The notes: generated by a model not told the origin, from the sequence alone. A DNA stretch of 64,000 nt from Melitaea cinxia (GCF_905220565.1 NC_059410.1:6472695-6536694), one strand, 5' to 3'; counted from the first letter of the stretch, positions 42,520 through 55,588 are shown. Made by a program: numbers and translations.

Positions 42520-43095
42520 TAGGCCTTTCCAAGTTCGTGTCAGACATCCCGGTTATCAGTAACCCTTATCCAGCCTACACCGGCAATCATACGTAGAGCT
42601 CGCGGATAGTCTTATTTTTAATCCTATCTTTTAGAGAAACCCGAAGCATGGCCCGTTCCATTGTACGTCAAGCGATTGTAAACTTGTTGACTAGTCCTTT
42701 CGTCAGTGTTTACGTCTCGGTCCCGTATTTCATAACACATCATATCACAATTAGGACGCATTGACCAAAAATTTTTGTCTTCAAGCATTGCGGAATATTC
42801 GAATAGAAGACGACAACGCCTGCCAAACTCCACCCAGCCCAACCGAATTCTCCTATCGGCTTCCTTCTCGAAGTTGTTGCGGTTAGTTGGATGGTATGTT
42901 CTACGTAGATATAATCCTGAACAACTTCGAGAAGGGTGCCATCGACCGATACTGATCTCGATATGACTTGGTTGTTAAACATTACAACAGCCTATTTATC
43001 CAAATTCATACTGAGACCGACTCGTCGGGCTCCTCCGTCTCGAGGATGTTGACGAGCGTCTACACCCTACGACCCCTGCGCTCCAATCCTGCCCT
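42520..43095 (-). pseudogene. Decayed, internally deleted RTE LINE fragment
   Basis: Minus-strand frames match the RTE protein at 22922-25822: FNNQVI.R.VSVDGTLLEVVQDYIY corresponds to its residues about 753-777, and IPQCLKTK to about 815-822. At both sides the match jumps: the left part skips C-terminal residues (roughly 885-930), and the right end (about 43025-43085) jumps from near residue 743 to endonuclease residues near 190-207. With frameshifts as well, it encodes nothing functional. Confidence 0.75.
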
Positions 43096-44164
43096 GTAAT
43101 ATGGTACTTATTTTAAAATATAGTAAAGGATTATATGAACTGGAATGTTATTATCAAGGACACAAAAGTCGCTTAAAGTCACGCGAATCGTCTACTTCGT
43201 CATAAAGTTACTATAAGAGATACGGTCGTGTCAAGCTCGTGCCTTCTTAGTTCAGAATCTTAACCGTTAGATACCATTCGACGAAGATTGATTCGGCCCG
43301 TTGTGACACCATCCATCACTCACTACGCAAACACGTCTCTGCGATAACAATAGCAATAGTGTTAATGTACGTTACACATAGGGATAAAGTCGAGAAATTG
43401 AATTTAAAAGAAGGGGTATATGTGTTAAAGGTAATTTATTACAATAAAAAGCTAGGTGAATATTTAAGAAACATATAATCTATGGTTTTACAAAATTTAA
43501 TTTAAAACTTACTACATATGTGTCACTTTTTTATAAATATTCGAACCTCGCACTAGGTTATTTTATACCAAAGTCAGCTTACATGGGTTTTCGTTATCAA
43601 AGAAATAAGGTCGACGTGATATTAAATAATTTTATACAAAGGTTTCGAAAATAAAAGGGTCTAGACATACCGATAGTTTGTTACTAATGGAAAGAACAAA
43701 AGCTTTTCCAAGCTCCGATTCTGAGCGTCAAAGGCGTGTGAACAGAACACGCCAAAACACGTGAACTTTATGATGCGTTTGAACTTCATTTTTACTGGCT
43801 CGAGTTAATTAACGATAATGAATATTTTATTTCTTATTTTATTTTTGTTAACTCTATGTAAACTAAGGTTTGTTAACTTTATGTAAACTAACCCCGCATG
43901 CATATAACAGTGAGACATAAGTAATAAGAACTTCTTGATTTAGTTATTATACAATTCGTCATATCACAAAGTATATATTAAACATACGGCTTAAAATTGC
44001 TTAAGAAGTCATTTTATAAAGTATACTTTGAGCGTAAAAGAAATAAATTGTACGTTGTCAATAATTGTACTACGTAATCAAATCGTAAATTTTTGTACTT
44101 CAAATTAAAAAAGTAGTTACAATTTCTATGATATATAATGAATTTGCTTAAGTGTATACAATTT
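43096..44164. other. AT-rich region, no genes seen
   Basis: Some moderately GC-richer sequence at 43180-43370 but no recognisable frame. Confidence 0.5.
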
Positions 44165-44460
44165 ATGTATATGACGCTAGATATAGAAGAACTCGCCCCA
44201 GTACTGTCCAGGTTACACGTTACTTCGTACCCCAGAGCCGTTGAAGCTTTAGTATCTGTAATTCCCATCTCTGGTACAAAGCTACGTTGATTACGCTGGT
44301 TGCCGTGGGCGACGCAGCCCGTCTGTATACGACCTAATGCTGCATTTTTATTTAGCGATCGATGACAGAAGGGGCCTTCATACTCGTAGTAACGAGCGGT
44401 TTGCAGCAAATGAGCAGTTGTTGCTGGGCCTAGACTATAATTTGTACCGTTTGAGGCCAT
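44165..44460 (-). other. Coding-like patch, unidentified
   Basis: The minus strand has a 148-codon frame (44014-44460) whose first about 98 codons (start MASNGTNYSLGPATTAHLLQ) lie in sequence of balanced base composition, while the rest is AT-rich and probably intronic or chance. An acceptor-like 'actcag' sits just before the ATG. The opposite strand also has two open frames here (one containing PSVYDLMLHFYLAIDD, one containing LAPVLSRLHVTSYPRAVEAL, offset by a frame), so the true strand is unclear. I recognise no family. It could be a host exon, a retrocopy or a GC-richer repeat. Confidence 0.3.
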
Positions 44461-44872
44461 TCTGAGTATTTTGTAGGCGTTATAATACTTGAGAGCATAT
44501 GATTGCCTAATAATTATTTTTTTAAATCAAAATGCTTTAAACAACACAAAAAATAGATTTTTAGAAATAGTAATTTTGTTAATCGTATAGCTATTATATT
44601 CTCTCTTAACAAATATCTTTATAAAATTTTAATAATTTTTTAGGGGCAATGAAAATAACTAACTTTTTTAAATATTGCGTTGTCAGGGCGTTTTTGTTTA
44701 GGAATATTAATAAATAAAACGTTATGCTTGTCTTTACTGAATGAAGAAAACTTGAATTTATTTTTTATGGACGATTTTATGTGATACATATCTTTTGACA
44801 TGTCATGGGGTTGTTTCTAATACATTTTAGTCCTATTTTTTAAATTATTCTTCTTGTTTATTTTGTTTGTCT

Positions 44873-45030
44873 AAATTCATAAGTCCACCATTAACTCATA
44901 AGGTCACCAACCCGCCTGCCCAGCGTGGTGAGTATGGGCAAAACATATGAGTTCACGCCATTTTTGACGCGAACTTGTGGAGGCCTATGTCCAGCAGTGG
45001 ACTGTATTAGGCTGAAGTGAAATTCATAAG
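44873..45030 (+). mobile_element. RTE-derived short element with 11-bp target-site duplication
   Basis: Body about 44884-45019, flanked by aaattcataag at 44873-44883 and 45020-45030. Contains the RTE leader piece 'ggtcaccaacccgcctgcccagcgtggtg', a junction 'acgccatttttgacgcgaac', then the RTE 3' end 'ttgtggaggcctatgtccagcagtggact...ggctgaagtg'. 5'-truncated, no coding sequence, presumably mobilised by an RTE enzyme. Confidence 0.85.
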
Positions 45031-45117
45031 CATATGCCTTAATTTTGTTTTAAAGGTTTAATGGTTGTATCTATAAACTATTCCCACTAAAACAATTAAA
45101 TAAAGTAGCCTATATAT

Positions 45118-45186
45118 CATTTGTAAAATGACGATTCAAAAGTGCTCTGGAGCCTATTCGAATAAAGCTGTTTTTGTTTTTGATTT
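45118..45186 (+). repeat. LINE-type 3' tail remnant (aataaag / tttga type)
   Basis: 'gtaaaatgacgattcaaaagtgc...gcctattcgaataaagctg...tttttgattt' parallels 48361-48426. Likely the 3' end of a CR1-type LINE. Confidence 0.4.
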
Positions 45187-46039
45187 AAAATTTCCACTTA
45201 TTTGGATAACAAGTATTAATGTTTCGTCGCATATGGTTGTAACGTTTGTTCTTGAAAGAGTGACGTACATCTATTCATAAATCCATCCTCAAAAACTTTC
45301 AATGTCATAAGATTAATAGGGTAGGTATTAGAATCTGAGAGAAACTGTTTAAATATTTGTGTGTATAGTAAATTAAATGAAACTCATAATCGTGTAGTGT
45401 ATATATTCTGTTTAATCTTCATATGAAAATGTAACAAAAAGAGATACCAGTGAAATAAAGACGAATTTATTACGAAACGTAACAGGATTGAGAGAATTTA
45501 CGGTTCTTTATTATCTTAACTCGATTGTTATAAATTGTAAAATACAACCGATTTTGTATTGGACAAAAAAAAATATTTTTTCCCGAGTCATTTTCTTTTA
45601 CAGAGTAACAGGCGACTTGTTTATACCAAACTTTGAAGTATTATCTTGTTAGTGTCATTCAATAAATCTCGAATTAATGAATGTCATTTTATTTTTAACT
45701 ATTTGGTCCTGCGAACTTCGTTCTGTCATTTTTAATTTTCAGTAATATGTCCATTTTTTTCACACAAACTTTGTTTTGTCAATATCGAGGGGAACAAAAA
45801 AATAATTACCATCGTTTGGTAGTTATGCTCTTACACACATTTCGACAATTCATTTTTTATATAGATAGACAAAGAAGCAGGAAAAGATTAGTTTCATAAT
45901 ATGTTTGAATGAAAATTACGTTCTGTTGCTAATAGAGTTATGTCAATGATGAGATGAGATTCACATTATATAATACAATTAAATTGTGTGAGTAATATTA
46001 TTTATTGCAACTTAGTGATGAAACAGAACTTGTGTGAAT
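45187..46039. other. AT-rich spacer
   Basis: No gene or repeat recognised. Confidence 0.5.
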
Positions 46040-46196
46040 TTGTTCTGTCTCGGGGATTCAGAAACACACACATACAAGCACAAACGATCACACAACGTTA
46101 ATACAATTGTTTGCGTTGTGCGGGCATCGAACCCGTAACCGCCAGCGCAACAGCTATTGCTGTGACCTATGATTGCTACGCTAGTGCGGTGTCATA
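46040..46196 (-). mobile_element. tRNA-derived SINE
   Basis: Minus strand reads '...gctggcggttacgggttcgatgcccgcac', with a B box close to consensus (ggttcgatgcc). It continues into a CA-rich body 'gtgtgatcgtttgtgc...gtgtgtttctgaatccc'. Same family as 12986 and 46745. Confidence 0.55.
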
Positions 46197-46744
46197 ATTT
46201 TATTACCTATATCTTTTAACTAAGGTCAAGTAGAAAGGATACATGAATCTTAACTAGCAAATGTGGATTTAGTTCTGGCTAACCTAACTTTTCCATTGCC
46301 TACGTGGCATTGAAGAAAAGTGTATGTGAAAAAAAGTATGTTGCGGCCGAAATATGAAAAAATGCCCAGATATTGGTGGGCGTAAGTAAGCACGGCTCCA
46401 AGGCACTGTGACTCTTAACTATTTATTATAGCTCATAATAGAATACAAAATAAAAAAAAAAATCCCACTGTGAAATATTTATTTGCTTAAACTCACTATT
46501 TTGGATTTTATTTAGATTGTTGGTTAAGACATTTAGAAAGTAAAACTTAAGTGGTTACCTAAATATTTTGGCAATGACAATATATTATTTGATAGATGCC
46601 AGTTTGCTTTCGAGGGGTATTTGGGCCCGTAAACACCTGACTCATTACGTATTTGGTGAAGTACAATTAAATTAAATGTACGTGCAGTGATTATTATTTT
46701 CTGCTGATTTATACTTGCTGAAAATAAATAATCGCGTCACAGTC

Positions 46745-46935
46745 AATGGTCCCCTGTAGAATTTCCTTCTGTGTCGTGGATCCCAAACACTCACAGTACA
46801 CAAGCAGAAACGCCCAGACCGCGATTAACATCTATATTGCTAATAGATACAAAGGTTTGTCACGAGTGGGGATTGAACCCGCGACCGCAAGTGTAACGGC
46901 CAGTTGTGTGACCGCTCCGCTAACTCATCGGTAAA
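46745..46935 (-). mobile_element. tRNA-derived SINE, best-preserved head
   Basis: From about 46935 on the minus strand: A-box-like ttagcggagcggtc, then ggtcgcgggttcaatccccac with a B box (ggttcaatccc), correctly spaced for a tRNA head, then a body ending in 'gtttgggatcc'. Pol III transcription and LINE-dependent mobility are inferred from class. The overlapping plus-strand frame (46746-46934) is a shadow. Confidence 0.65.
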
Positions 46936-47671
46936 GGTATAAAGTAATGGTTACTTTATTTATTTTTCATATATTTATATAGTTATAGTAAAATTTTACC
47001 AACACTACTTTACTTATTTTTACTATGTTTTGCATTATTTTTTATACAATCTCATTTAAATATTAAATTTATGATTGATATTTAAATTTAAAGTTATTGA
47101 GGAGATTTGGTTGAAAGGTTACGTGAAATAAAACCGCTATAAGTAAATATTGAAGTTATTGCTCAACAACTTTATGCACGTCAATAAAGATCGCTTAAAT
47201 GTCGCTGCAATCGCACAATTTTTGAATTAAAATATTGTTATTTTCTTTAATATAACTCTAATTATGCAATAAAATATCAAATAAATATCACTGGGAATAA
47301 GTTTGTGTCATATCATTACGAAAACTATTTACACATAATATATAAATTTCGAATCATTAACGTTAAATGACGATTAAATAATAATTATATTTATAATTCT
47401 AGATTATCCGATAGTTTGCATATAAATAACGCTGGGTAAACTGATTCGTTTTATAATATGACATGACGTTACGCGGAAAACGGAAATAATAAATTAAATT
47501 CTGATACACGACAAAACTGCGTGCTTTTGGTGTTAAAAATTTCTGATGAATGATTTTTTATACGTGAATCGAATCTTGATTACATTATATTTTCGGTTGC
47601 TTTTTTATTGTAACCGTTGATTTTTTGAATCATATTAATATCGAATATGAAATATGACAAGACCAATATTG
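46936..47671. other. AT-rich spacer
   Basis: No gene or repeat recognised. Confidence 0.5.
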
Positions 47672-47782
47672 TCGAACCTAATATTATAAAGCTGAAGAGT
47701 TTTTTTTTTAAACGAGCTAATCTCAGGATCTCATATTAAGAAATTCTTATTTGTGTTGGAAAGTCCTGCATGGCACAGCTAG
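47672..47782 (+). mobile_element. Miniature Helitron, family 4
   Basis: Starts TCGAACCTAATATTATAAAG and ends gcatggcacagCTAG then T; only 111 bp, with 'gagctaatctcaggatctc' inside. An internally deleted member of a common family. Confidence 0.55.
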
Positions 47783-48360
47783 TATGTATGTAAATAAATA
47801 TGAATAGCTGAAATGTATATGTGACCACAATTTTCGAACGACTGCACTTAATTGGATCATTCTTTTTTATTATCAAGACAAGTTTTAGGATAACACAGAA
47901 TTAAGATATTTGCTTACAGATTTAGAATAATTCATTTAGGTATGATATAAATAACCGTGCGTAAAAGCAGATGCTACGGCAACACTACCAACACGCTCAC
48001 GTAGCCACGTTTAAGGAAGGCTATGCATTAAAACTTCTTGAAAGTACTATCAACTAAAACATTAAGTATACACGAAAAGTCCAAAAATACCTAAGGGTAG
48101 GTATATAGTAGCGAGACTTCACAAGCTGCATACAAGTATTGGCACTCAGGCCGCTAGCGCACCGCAGGCGATGCGCTTAGGACATTTACACATGGGATTA
48201 CCGCGTTTAGGGTAAGTGCGCTCGATAGTACGCTGATACTCGCATGTACGTTTCAAGTACAATTTGCCTGAGGATACAAGAAGAGTAATGAAATTGAGTA
48301 TTTAATGAATGAATGTTTGCAGTTGAACTATAATTAATTGTATAAAGCGAAAATAATTTT
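47783..48360. other. AT-rich spacer with a GC-richer centre
   Basis: 48120-48230 is GC-richer ('caggccgctagcgcaccgc') but no gene recognised. Confidence 0.4.
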
Positions 48361-48426
48361 AACTTGTAAAAATGACGATTTAAGTGTTTTTAAAGCCTAC
48401 TTGAATAAAGTAATTTTGATTTTGAT
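48361..48426 (+). repeat. LINE-type 3' tail remnant
   Basis: 'aacttgtaaaaatgacgatttaag...gcctacttgaataaagtaattttgattttgat', paralog of 45118-45186. Confidence 0.45.
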
Positions 48427-48954
48427 ACGTAATTTAACTGTCTTTTTTTGCGATAAAATTCTCTCGTCATAAATATCTTAAATATTTATAATTCCATATT
48501 TTATTTACGTTTGTGATATAATAATTTAAATTTTGTATTTGAGATTCCAGTCAATAGTGTACTAAAATAACATACGTCTAGATATTTTTCTTAATCCCAT
48601 TCTCCTACATTAAACTGAATATCAATTAAAACGTAAGCGGGTACAAAACAATTGTAATATTTAACGTAATAAGATATTCGATTAGTAAGAGATTAGGAGC
48701 TGTTACTCTAGACGATAGCAAACTTGAGAAAATAATTCTGTCTCAACAAAAACGTGGCGTTCGGGTAACTCTTGTGTTAACACCTTTAAGCTGCTTAAAT
48801 TACACGGAATTGTCTTGTCTGCTTGTATCTCCGTTGTGTAATGGACGAAATAGCCGTTGGGCTTTGCATTCGTACATTTTTATTACTAACTATACATATA
48901 ATTTTCTAGGTTAGCGCGAATATGTTAAATTTACTAGATATAAAAATTGTTTAA

Positions 48955-49420
48955 AAAAGGACTCTATTTTGAAGTGTAACTTCTTTAGAATCGTTGTGAT
49001 TTGAAATTTGATGAAACGAAAATACGTCACGATAAAGAAACATACGCATAAATGTATAAGAGAGAATGAGATAGAATACATTACTGCTCAAAATGCAAAA
49101 GCGACACGTTTTGCGTGGTGCTTATGACCTTTTTCGCAAGACTGTGATTATCATCGATAGACCAAATCGCAATGGTTTTTTTACGATTGTAAAGTTGCGT
49201 AAAATAAAACATTAATTTGAACTATTTTTGAAGTGAATCTTGTATGAATCGTTGTGATTTGAAAGACGAGAAATTGCGTCACGTTAAAGAAACAAAGGCA
49301 TAAATGTATAGGAAAGAAAGAGATAGAATACTTTGCATAGTATCTTATATTATCGGTGAAAATAATCTCTCGTTGGCTACTTTTCAGAAGTTTCACTTCT
49401 GCCTTGTCGAATATATATAT
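48955..49420. repeat. Diverged tandem duplication, about 250-bp offset
   Basis: Blocks 'gaatcgttgtgatttgaaa', 'cgtcacg.taaagaaaca', 'cataaatgtata' and 'gagatagaata' occur in the same order at about 48988-49078 and 49237-49331. The edge 'agaagtttcacttct' is a short inverted repeat. Probably a non-autonomous repeat family; not a gene. Confidence 0.55.
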
Positions 49421-51059
49421 ATATATATATAATACACACATGTAGTTCTTTTTAGAACTGTCACGAAGTTTTTGCGGCACCTGACGATGCGTACATACAA
49501 ATAAAATAAGACTGCGTATGTGTCTGTTGAAATGACTTTTAATTTTTTTCTTTTACGAATTCCATTTGTGAATAAATATTTGAGTTGTGTCAGTAAATTG
49601 TACACACAGACTATAATGCTGAGCTTAACACAACATTCACAACAAACCAATATTCGCGAACCAGCCAAACGGTTAACAATTAACCGTAAAACATATAATA
49701 AAGATTTAAGTCGGCACAATTACAAAACCACAACGTACCTATTTACTCATTCACAAAGGGAGAATTTTCGCTGTATCATCCAGACCGGGCGATAATGCGA
49801 TGCGTCTACCCGCATTTGTAATGCATGGCCTATCTGATGCAACTTCAAGCATTAGACTTGCAGATATTTTGTCGCCGGCGGAACTAACTTCTGAAATATG
49901 GTCGGTGAAGTCTTATTTATTACTTCTAGGTTTAGCTGTTAGCCAGTAATGTAGCTTATGGGTGGTTGCCAACAAGTTCAGTTAGGCTGCGCTTATGCGG
50001 CGTTAGGTAAAGAACGAAGCTCGTGTAGGCATCGGCTTAACCATAATTTAAACGATGCCGATGCATGATGTTAGTTTGTGAGCCAATTTACTCGTCACCC
50101 TCTTTTTGAATTAATACGGAATTTGGAAAGTAATTTCCAGCAAAATATTAAATACCAATTTTCCTCTTTTGTTGAAAGTATAGTTTCTATTGTAAGTAGA
50201 ACATAAAAAATATTAATAGTTACGTATTGATTTTTTTTTCTTACATGGAAATTCATGCGTTATTCATCTTTTGTACCATCAACGTGAATGACGTTTCAAA
50301 GGCAGAACTGGAATACATTTTTTTTAAATAATAAAATAACTTTAAAACGAAATATGCCAAGGATTACTGTTTTCACGAACATTATGATGACAAAGAACGT
50401 ATACGTTGAATATAACGTAGAAATGATAACGCGTGCTATACGCAAAATCTATACATTCGATTTTGGTACTTATTGCAAACAACCTTAGACTCAAAATGTT
50501 CCGTGATAGTGTAACGTAATAACCTTTCATAACATCGGTTATTTTGCTTAATGGACGAAAAAAGCTATTCGTTGATCGTCGCCGCAAAATATAAATCACG
50601 ACACCAAACAAAAGACTCAGTAAACGAATACTTTTTCAATTAAAACGGACCTTTTAATTAAATGAATGCTTAAGCCAGGGTTCAATGGGCCAGCGTTACC
50701 TAATGCGGATTGACACTTTTACAGCGGTGTGAACGGTGGAAAAATTTTATTAACCAATTTCAAGTAGCTTAAAATGGTATCTGAGCGAAATGGGCCACAT
50801 CGGTAATTTAGTAGGGTGTTTTCGACGTAATAGAGGCGTCTGAATAACGCAGACAACGTTCGAAAAATCTTTTACGTAGTGATATTATTTTATTTACAGT
50901 AACTATTAATTTATTTAAGACATTTTTTTTTTTTTTTTTTATATAAACCCTGTACTGACAATAGTAAACAGAAAAACTCATTTTGTGCAAGCGTTTTGAA
51001 GTTGCGGGTACGTACATTTCAGGAATACATTTTTATTTATAATGATTCATAAAATTGTA
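49421..51059. other. AT-rich region, no genes seen
   Basis: Several overlapping chance frames (49393-49795, 50288-50611) without recognisable motifs; a T run at about 50922-50940 could be the poly(A) end of an old minus-strand insertion. Confidence 0.5.
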
Positions 51060-51165
51060 GTCAAAATCAAATAGCTTTGTCGGATTTTATCGCGGTTTAT
51101 AGTTTTATTAGATGCCCGACGTTTCGGATACTTTACAGCAACCATAGTCACGGGAGTCGGAATGT
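51060..51165 (+). repeat. Unclassified interspersed-repeat fragment
   Basis: 'gtcggattttatcgcggttt...gcccgacgtttcggatacttta.agcaaccatagtcacggg' is text I associate with a common lepidopteran repeat, likely a LINE end. No ends determined. Confidence 0.4.
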
Positions 51166-51847
51166 TATATAGAGAGTCCAAATGTTAGTTTTTAATTTAA
51201 TATCTTATTTTTGCCGTATAATTTCATGAGGTTTATATTAAGTATAAAATTTGCAGTAAACAACACTTAGGAAGGGTATTCGGGCAGACCACGATTGTGT
51301 TAAAAAACATAACCGTCGATTTTTATATGACGCACCATTCTGACGGCCGCCATTTTGGTAAAATTGTTAAAACGATTGCCTCATTTCAGTCCGACAGCCA
51401 CTCGAAATTAACGAACTCTTAAAAATCCCTCGAAAACTGTTCACACTCAAGCTGTGCAACACATTAATAATAATAATAATTGAAAGTTGTGACATGACAG
51501 AAATATTTTCGGCGTATGAAATTTGAAAGTGTGAACATTAGTTCAGATAGGACATTTTGATAGTCTCTGTATAAATTTTATTATAAAAATTTAATTATCT
51601 TTGTCATTTACGTTTGTATATTCCTCGAAGTTGGTTTTTCTTTCAAAAAAATTGAATCTAAAAGTACATTAATAGATTAAAATTAAATTTTTAATGTACC
51701 GAAGCACATTATAGCGTATTATAATATTAATAATAAATAAATACAACTAACACCCAACTTAATGCTTGTGTATAGGTGACAGCCGACTTGTATAGCTACA
51801 TTTTTTTTTTCGATAAACATACATATAAGTAATCCGTATATAAATAA

Positions 51848-51848
<1 letters not shown>
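51166..51848. other. AT-rich spacer
   Basis: No gene or repeat recognised. Confidence 0.5.

Positions 51849-51896
<48 letters not shown>
51849..51896. repeat. AT microsatellite
   Basis: (at)n run abutting the SINE at 51898, probably its tail. Confidence 0.9.
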
Positions 51897-51897
<1 letters not shown>

Positions 51898-51898
<1 letters not shown>

Positions 51899-51988
51899 CA
51901 CCCTGACTCGGGGTGGGAATCGAACCCACAAACCCTAGTGCAGAAAGCAGGGTCACAACAGACTGCGTCAATGGGCTAGTCGTATTAT
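51898..51988 (-). mobile_element. tRNA-derived SINE (second family)
   Basis: Minus strand: 'gactagcccattgacgcagtc' (A-box region), 'gaccctgctttctgcac', then 'tttgtgggttcgattcccac' with a perfect B box (ggttcgattcc), then 'cccgagtcagggtgtaat' and the AT tail. Text order matches a SINE I know from Lepidoptera. Confidence 0.65.
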
Positions 51989-54900
51989 ATATATTTCCGA
52001 AACGTCTGGATTAAGTATTCAATCCAATTTCGTTACCAATTATATGGAAAAAACTTCTCTTTCATGCGTGGTTTCGTTTTGAATGAAGGCTACTCGCCTC
52101 TGTAAGTATAGAAAGCGCGCTAGCAATTTGTCAGTCTAACCTTTTGCTTGAATGTAAGCGCTTGAGGCGTTTGCAGTCATTGTGCGCATGCGCGCTGTTT
52201 AATGTCCCTCACTACTCTACACCTACAGGAATGGTTTAATAGGACGTGTTTCCCTGTATGGTGTGCGCGTGGCCGTGTCCGTGTGCATGTGTGCGTGCCG
52301 AAACAGCCTTTGTCATATTGGCATGAATGAGAGAGAGGCAGGATCAATATTTTGAGGTGTGCGAGCCAAGGGACTTATGAAATTTTTAGTAGTTTCATAA
52401 TGTGTGCCTGTATCGGGTAATTAAATCTGCGTTACGGCTCGTCGGGCTAGTTTATGTTCTTGTGAAAATTTCAGGGTTAAATTTTATGATTTATATTAAT
52501 ATTTATATACAATATGGGGGCCATAAATTGTTACATTAAATGACCTCTAAAATGGGGACTGTTACCGTCAGTCTTGTTAAAAGTAATTTCTATATAGTAA
52601 TTATGAATTAAGAAAGGTTTTATAATGTTCGTGTATATTTTTTAATGACCAATTTTATTTTGAATTCTTCATATATTGGATATGATACAATCAATTCTAT
52701 CAACAATAATTTAATCTACTACTAGCTGCTGCTTTACTAATAATAATAACGTTTTGGATGAAACCCATAGTTACAGACTTGTAATGTTCCTTTAACAAAA
52801 TATATATACATTATATTGGAATATAATTTTCTTGCCATCATTTTAAAATTTATAAGGTTGCTAAGTAAGTCCCTTTGTGAAAATACAGTCATTGTTTTAT
52901 TCTATTCCGTTGTTGGAAACACTCTGAAACACTAGCGTAATTTGACTCCATATCTCTTTGAGTTATTTCCATTTGAAAATACCGATATGAGTAGTTTCTA
53001 TGAATTTTCAGTAATACAATGCCTAAGATATTTTAAATTTAGATTGGGTGTTCCGTTTCTAAATGATGCATGATGACCGTCCTTGTTGCTTGGAGAAAAT
53101 AATTATTCAATATTACGACAATCTAATATATTATACACATTTATCTAAATCAATTCTACATGTACACTTAAATGCAACTGGCGTTTCTTTTTTAATGAAA
53201 AAAAAATGGGGGCAAATAATTAGAACACTGCAAGCAAATGACAGAGAGCGCTACGACACAACGAACAAAGCGAGATAAGAGAGCTAAAGTTGGGTACACA
53301 CGTAGTCATGAACACGTTTTTTAACTGGCAACATTTTGTTTTACAAGTTGCTTTGTTTAGTGTCATCACCTAGTTTACATATTTAAAATTTTAAATTAAC
53401 TTTTTTATTTAATCTTCATTGCGGTCCATTAATACGACGTGTACTCGACTTAGTAAAAAAAAAATTGATATAATAACATGGAACAAGTAAGGCTAAAATA
53501 AAAATGTAAAGTTTTTAAGGACAAAGTGCGTGACTTGAAGTGTTTAAGAATTGAAAAAAAAAAAAAATATAATCGCAAATCAGAGGACAGAATAAATAAA
53601 ATAAATATGAATTAAATTTCGATGATTTCTTCTGTTTTCGGAGTATTGAGCTAAGCTCGAGATTAATTAAAATCAGTTAATTTAGGCTTCGAAGGATCGG
53701 ATTTCATTTATCTGTCGCCGATCAGGCGTTTGAAAGTGTTCATTGAAAAATCAACGCTAATATTTACTGATATAAGGTACGATATTTCGATGACAGATAT
53801 TTTACAATTATTGCAGTAAATTTTTGCGATGGTTTAAATGAAATCCAACCTAATTACTTACACCCAAGATTCAATTTCCAGCCAATTGATAACTGAAAAA
53901 AAATAACTTTTGAAATCAATTCATACAACAAACATTCCTATAGCTTTATTATAATACCTTGGAGTCCCTCGCCAAGAGGCAAGACTCACCTGAAACTGAA
54001 GAAATTCTATTTATTTATAATGAAACACAAACAAATTTAGACTTAAGCATTTTAATCTGAATTATACAATATAACAGGTATACGTATTTTTTTTATTAAC
54101 ATTTAGATTGAAATATATCTAAGATACGTAATGGTTCCAATTATCTAAGGTTTATTTTGTATCTAAAATGCTAAAGCATATACAAGTACGCGAATATTTT
54201 ACACGCCGCTTAACATGTACATTACTTAGTCGATTGGTGACTGATTTATAGATTTTAATTAGCTTCACTAATATTATATGGACAAAACACGCTTGTAATC
54301 AATCAATCACAGTTTAAAGGTCTATATTGATTTTAATAATACTTTCACCACTAGAAATGTACAAGTAATAATTAATTATTCAGGCTATAAAACCTTACAA
54401 TGTGCAATAGTGGACAGTACTCATACTAATTAAGAATCGTTTTCAGTATGATAATATTAGTATGATAAAATTGCTTAATGCAAAATTATAATAGGTGTTA
54501 AGTTTGTATAATTATACAATAAACTTACAAAAGTGTTTTATGATATACAATAATTTTAGTTATATCAGAAACGTAGCTAGCTTGGCATTATGACTTTGTG
54601 GTTTGCCATAGTTAAACTTTTTTAACATAAACCGATGTGTGAAGAATGAAATACAAGCAAATAAAAATATAAATGTTTAAGAAAAAATAAGATTCCGTTG
54701 TTTTTCTTCAAATCCGTTTCCACTGAAACTTGACGGGACAATAAATCAACCAAATAATTCAGGGATATTTTGGATCGTTTGCAAGGGTGACATTGTGTCA
54801 AATAAAATGTGTAAGAAAAGATATCGAGTTTTAATAAACTATGAGACAAAGTCTATCTTTATACCTCTTATTGTTTGCACAATTAGGACTATTTTTACTT

Positions 54901-55588
54901 GAACACTAGTGTATTAAGTTTTGATTGTGAGTGACGCAATATAATTGAATCGTTTGTTAATTTTTATATTTATATATTTGGATGATCGAAATATCTTCTG
55001 TTTGAAAGTTGAGCTTCCAAAAACGAAACAATGTAAAAAGTAGAACTGGTTTAGTCGAATCAATTATTATTGGCAATCCAATAATGTAAAATAATATTAA
55101 AATTATACAGGTCTCCGACTCCTATCTGCGTTTTTTCAAATAGGGGTTGTATAGATGTTATTAATCACGTTCCACTTAAAAAAAATCCTAGCACTGTTTT
55201 AAATTTTACTTTGCCTTAATATATGAGTTAATCTGGTGACGTACTTCCGCATAACCGTCCAATGCTATTTTTCTTATCCCTAAAAAAAGGTTGATAAAGT
55301 GTTAAACGTCGATAATAATTAATACTAACTGGCGCATACAACTAAAGAACCGCATATTTTCTCGTAGAATATTTTTAATTGTATTGTATATTATAGCCGC
55401 GCTTACGCGCTCACAAAGAATCATGCGGGACGAGTCTGCAAAGCAGCTTGCCTATTTAAATAGTCAAATTTATAATGGGTTAGAAATGTTTCGCTCACGC
55501 AGAACGTGATCTTTTACCTACAGATCGCCTAATTTGAGTGAACGCGGTTAAGATTTGAAAATTCTCGAAAAAAATTAAAATTGAAACA
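51989..55588. other. Long stretch without recognised genes
   Basis: 52060-52400 is GC-richer, with a palindromic NRF-1-type motif tgcgcatgcgcgc near 52184 and CG/TG-rich text to 52300; a promoter or first exon is possible. The remainder is AT-rich with only chance frames. Confidence 0.45.
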
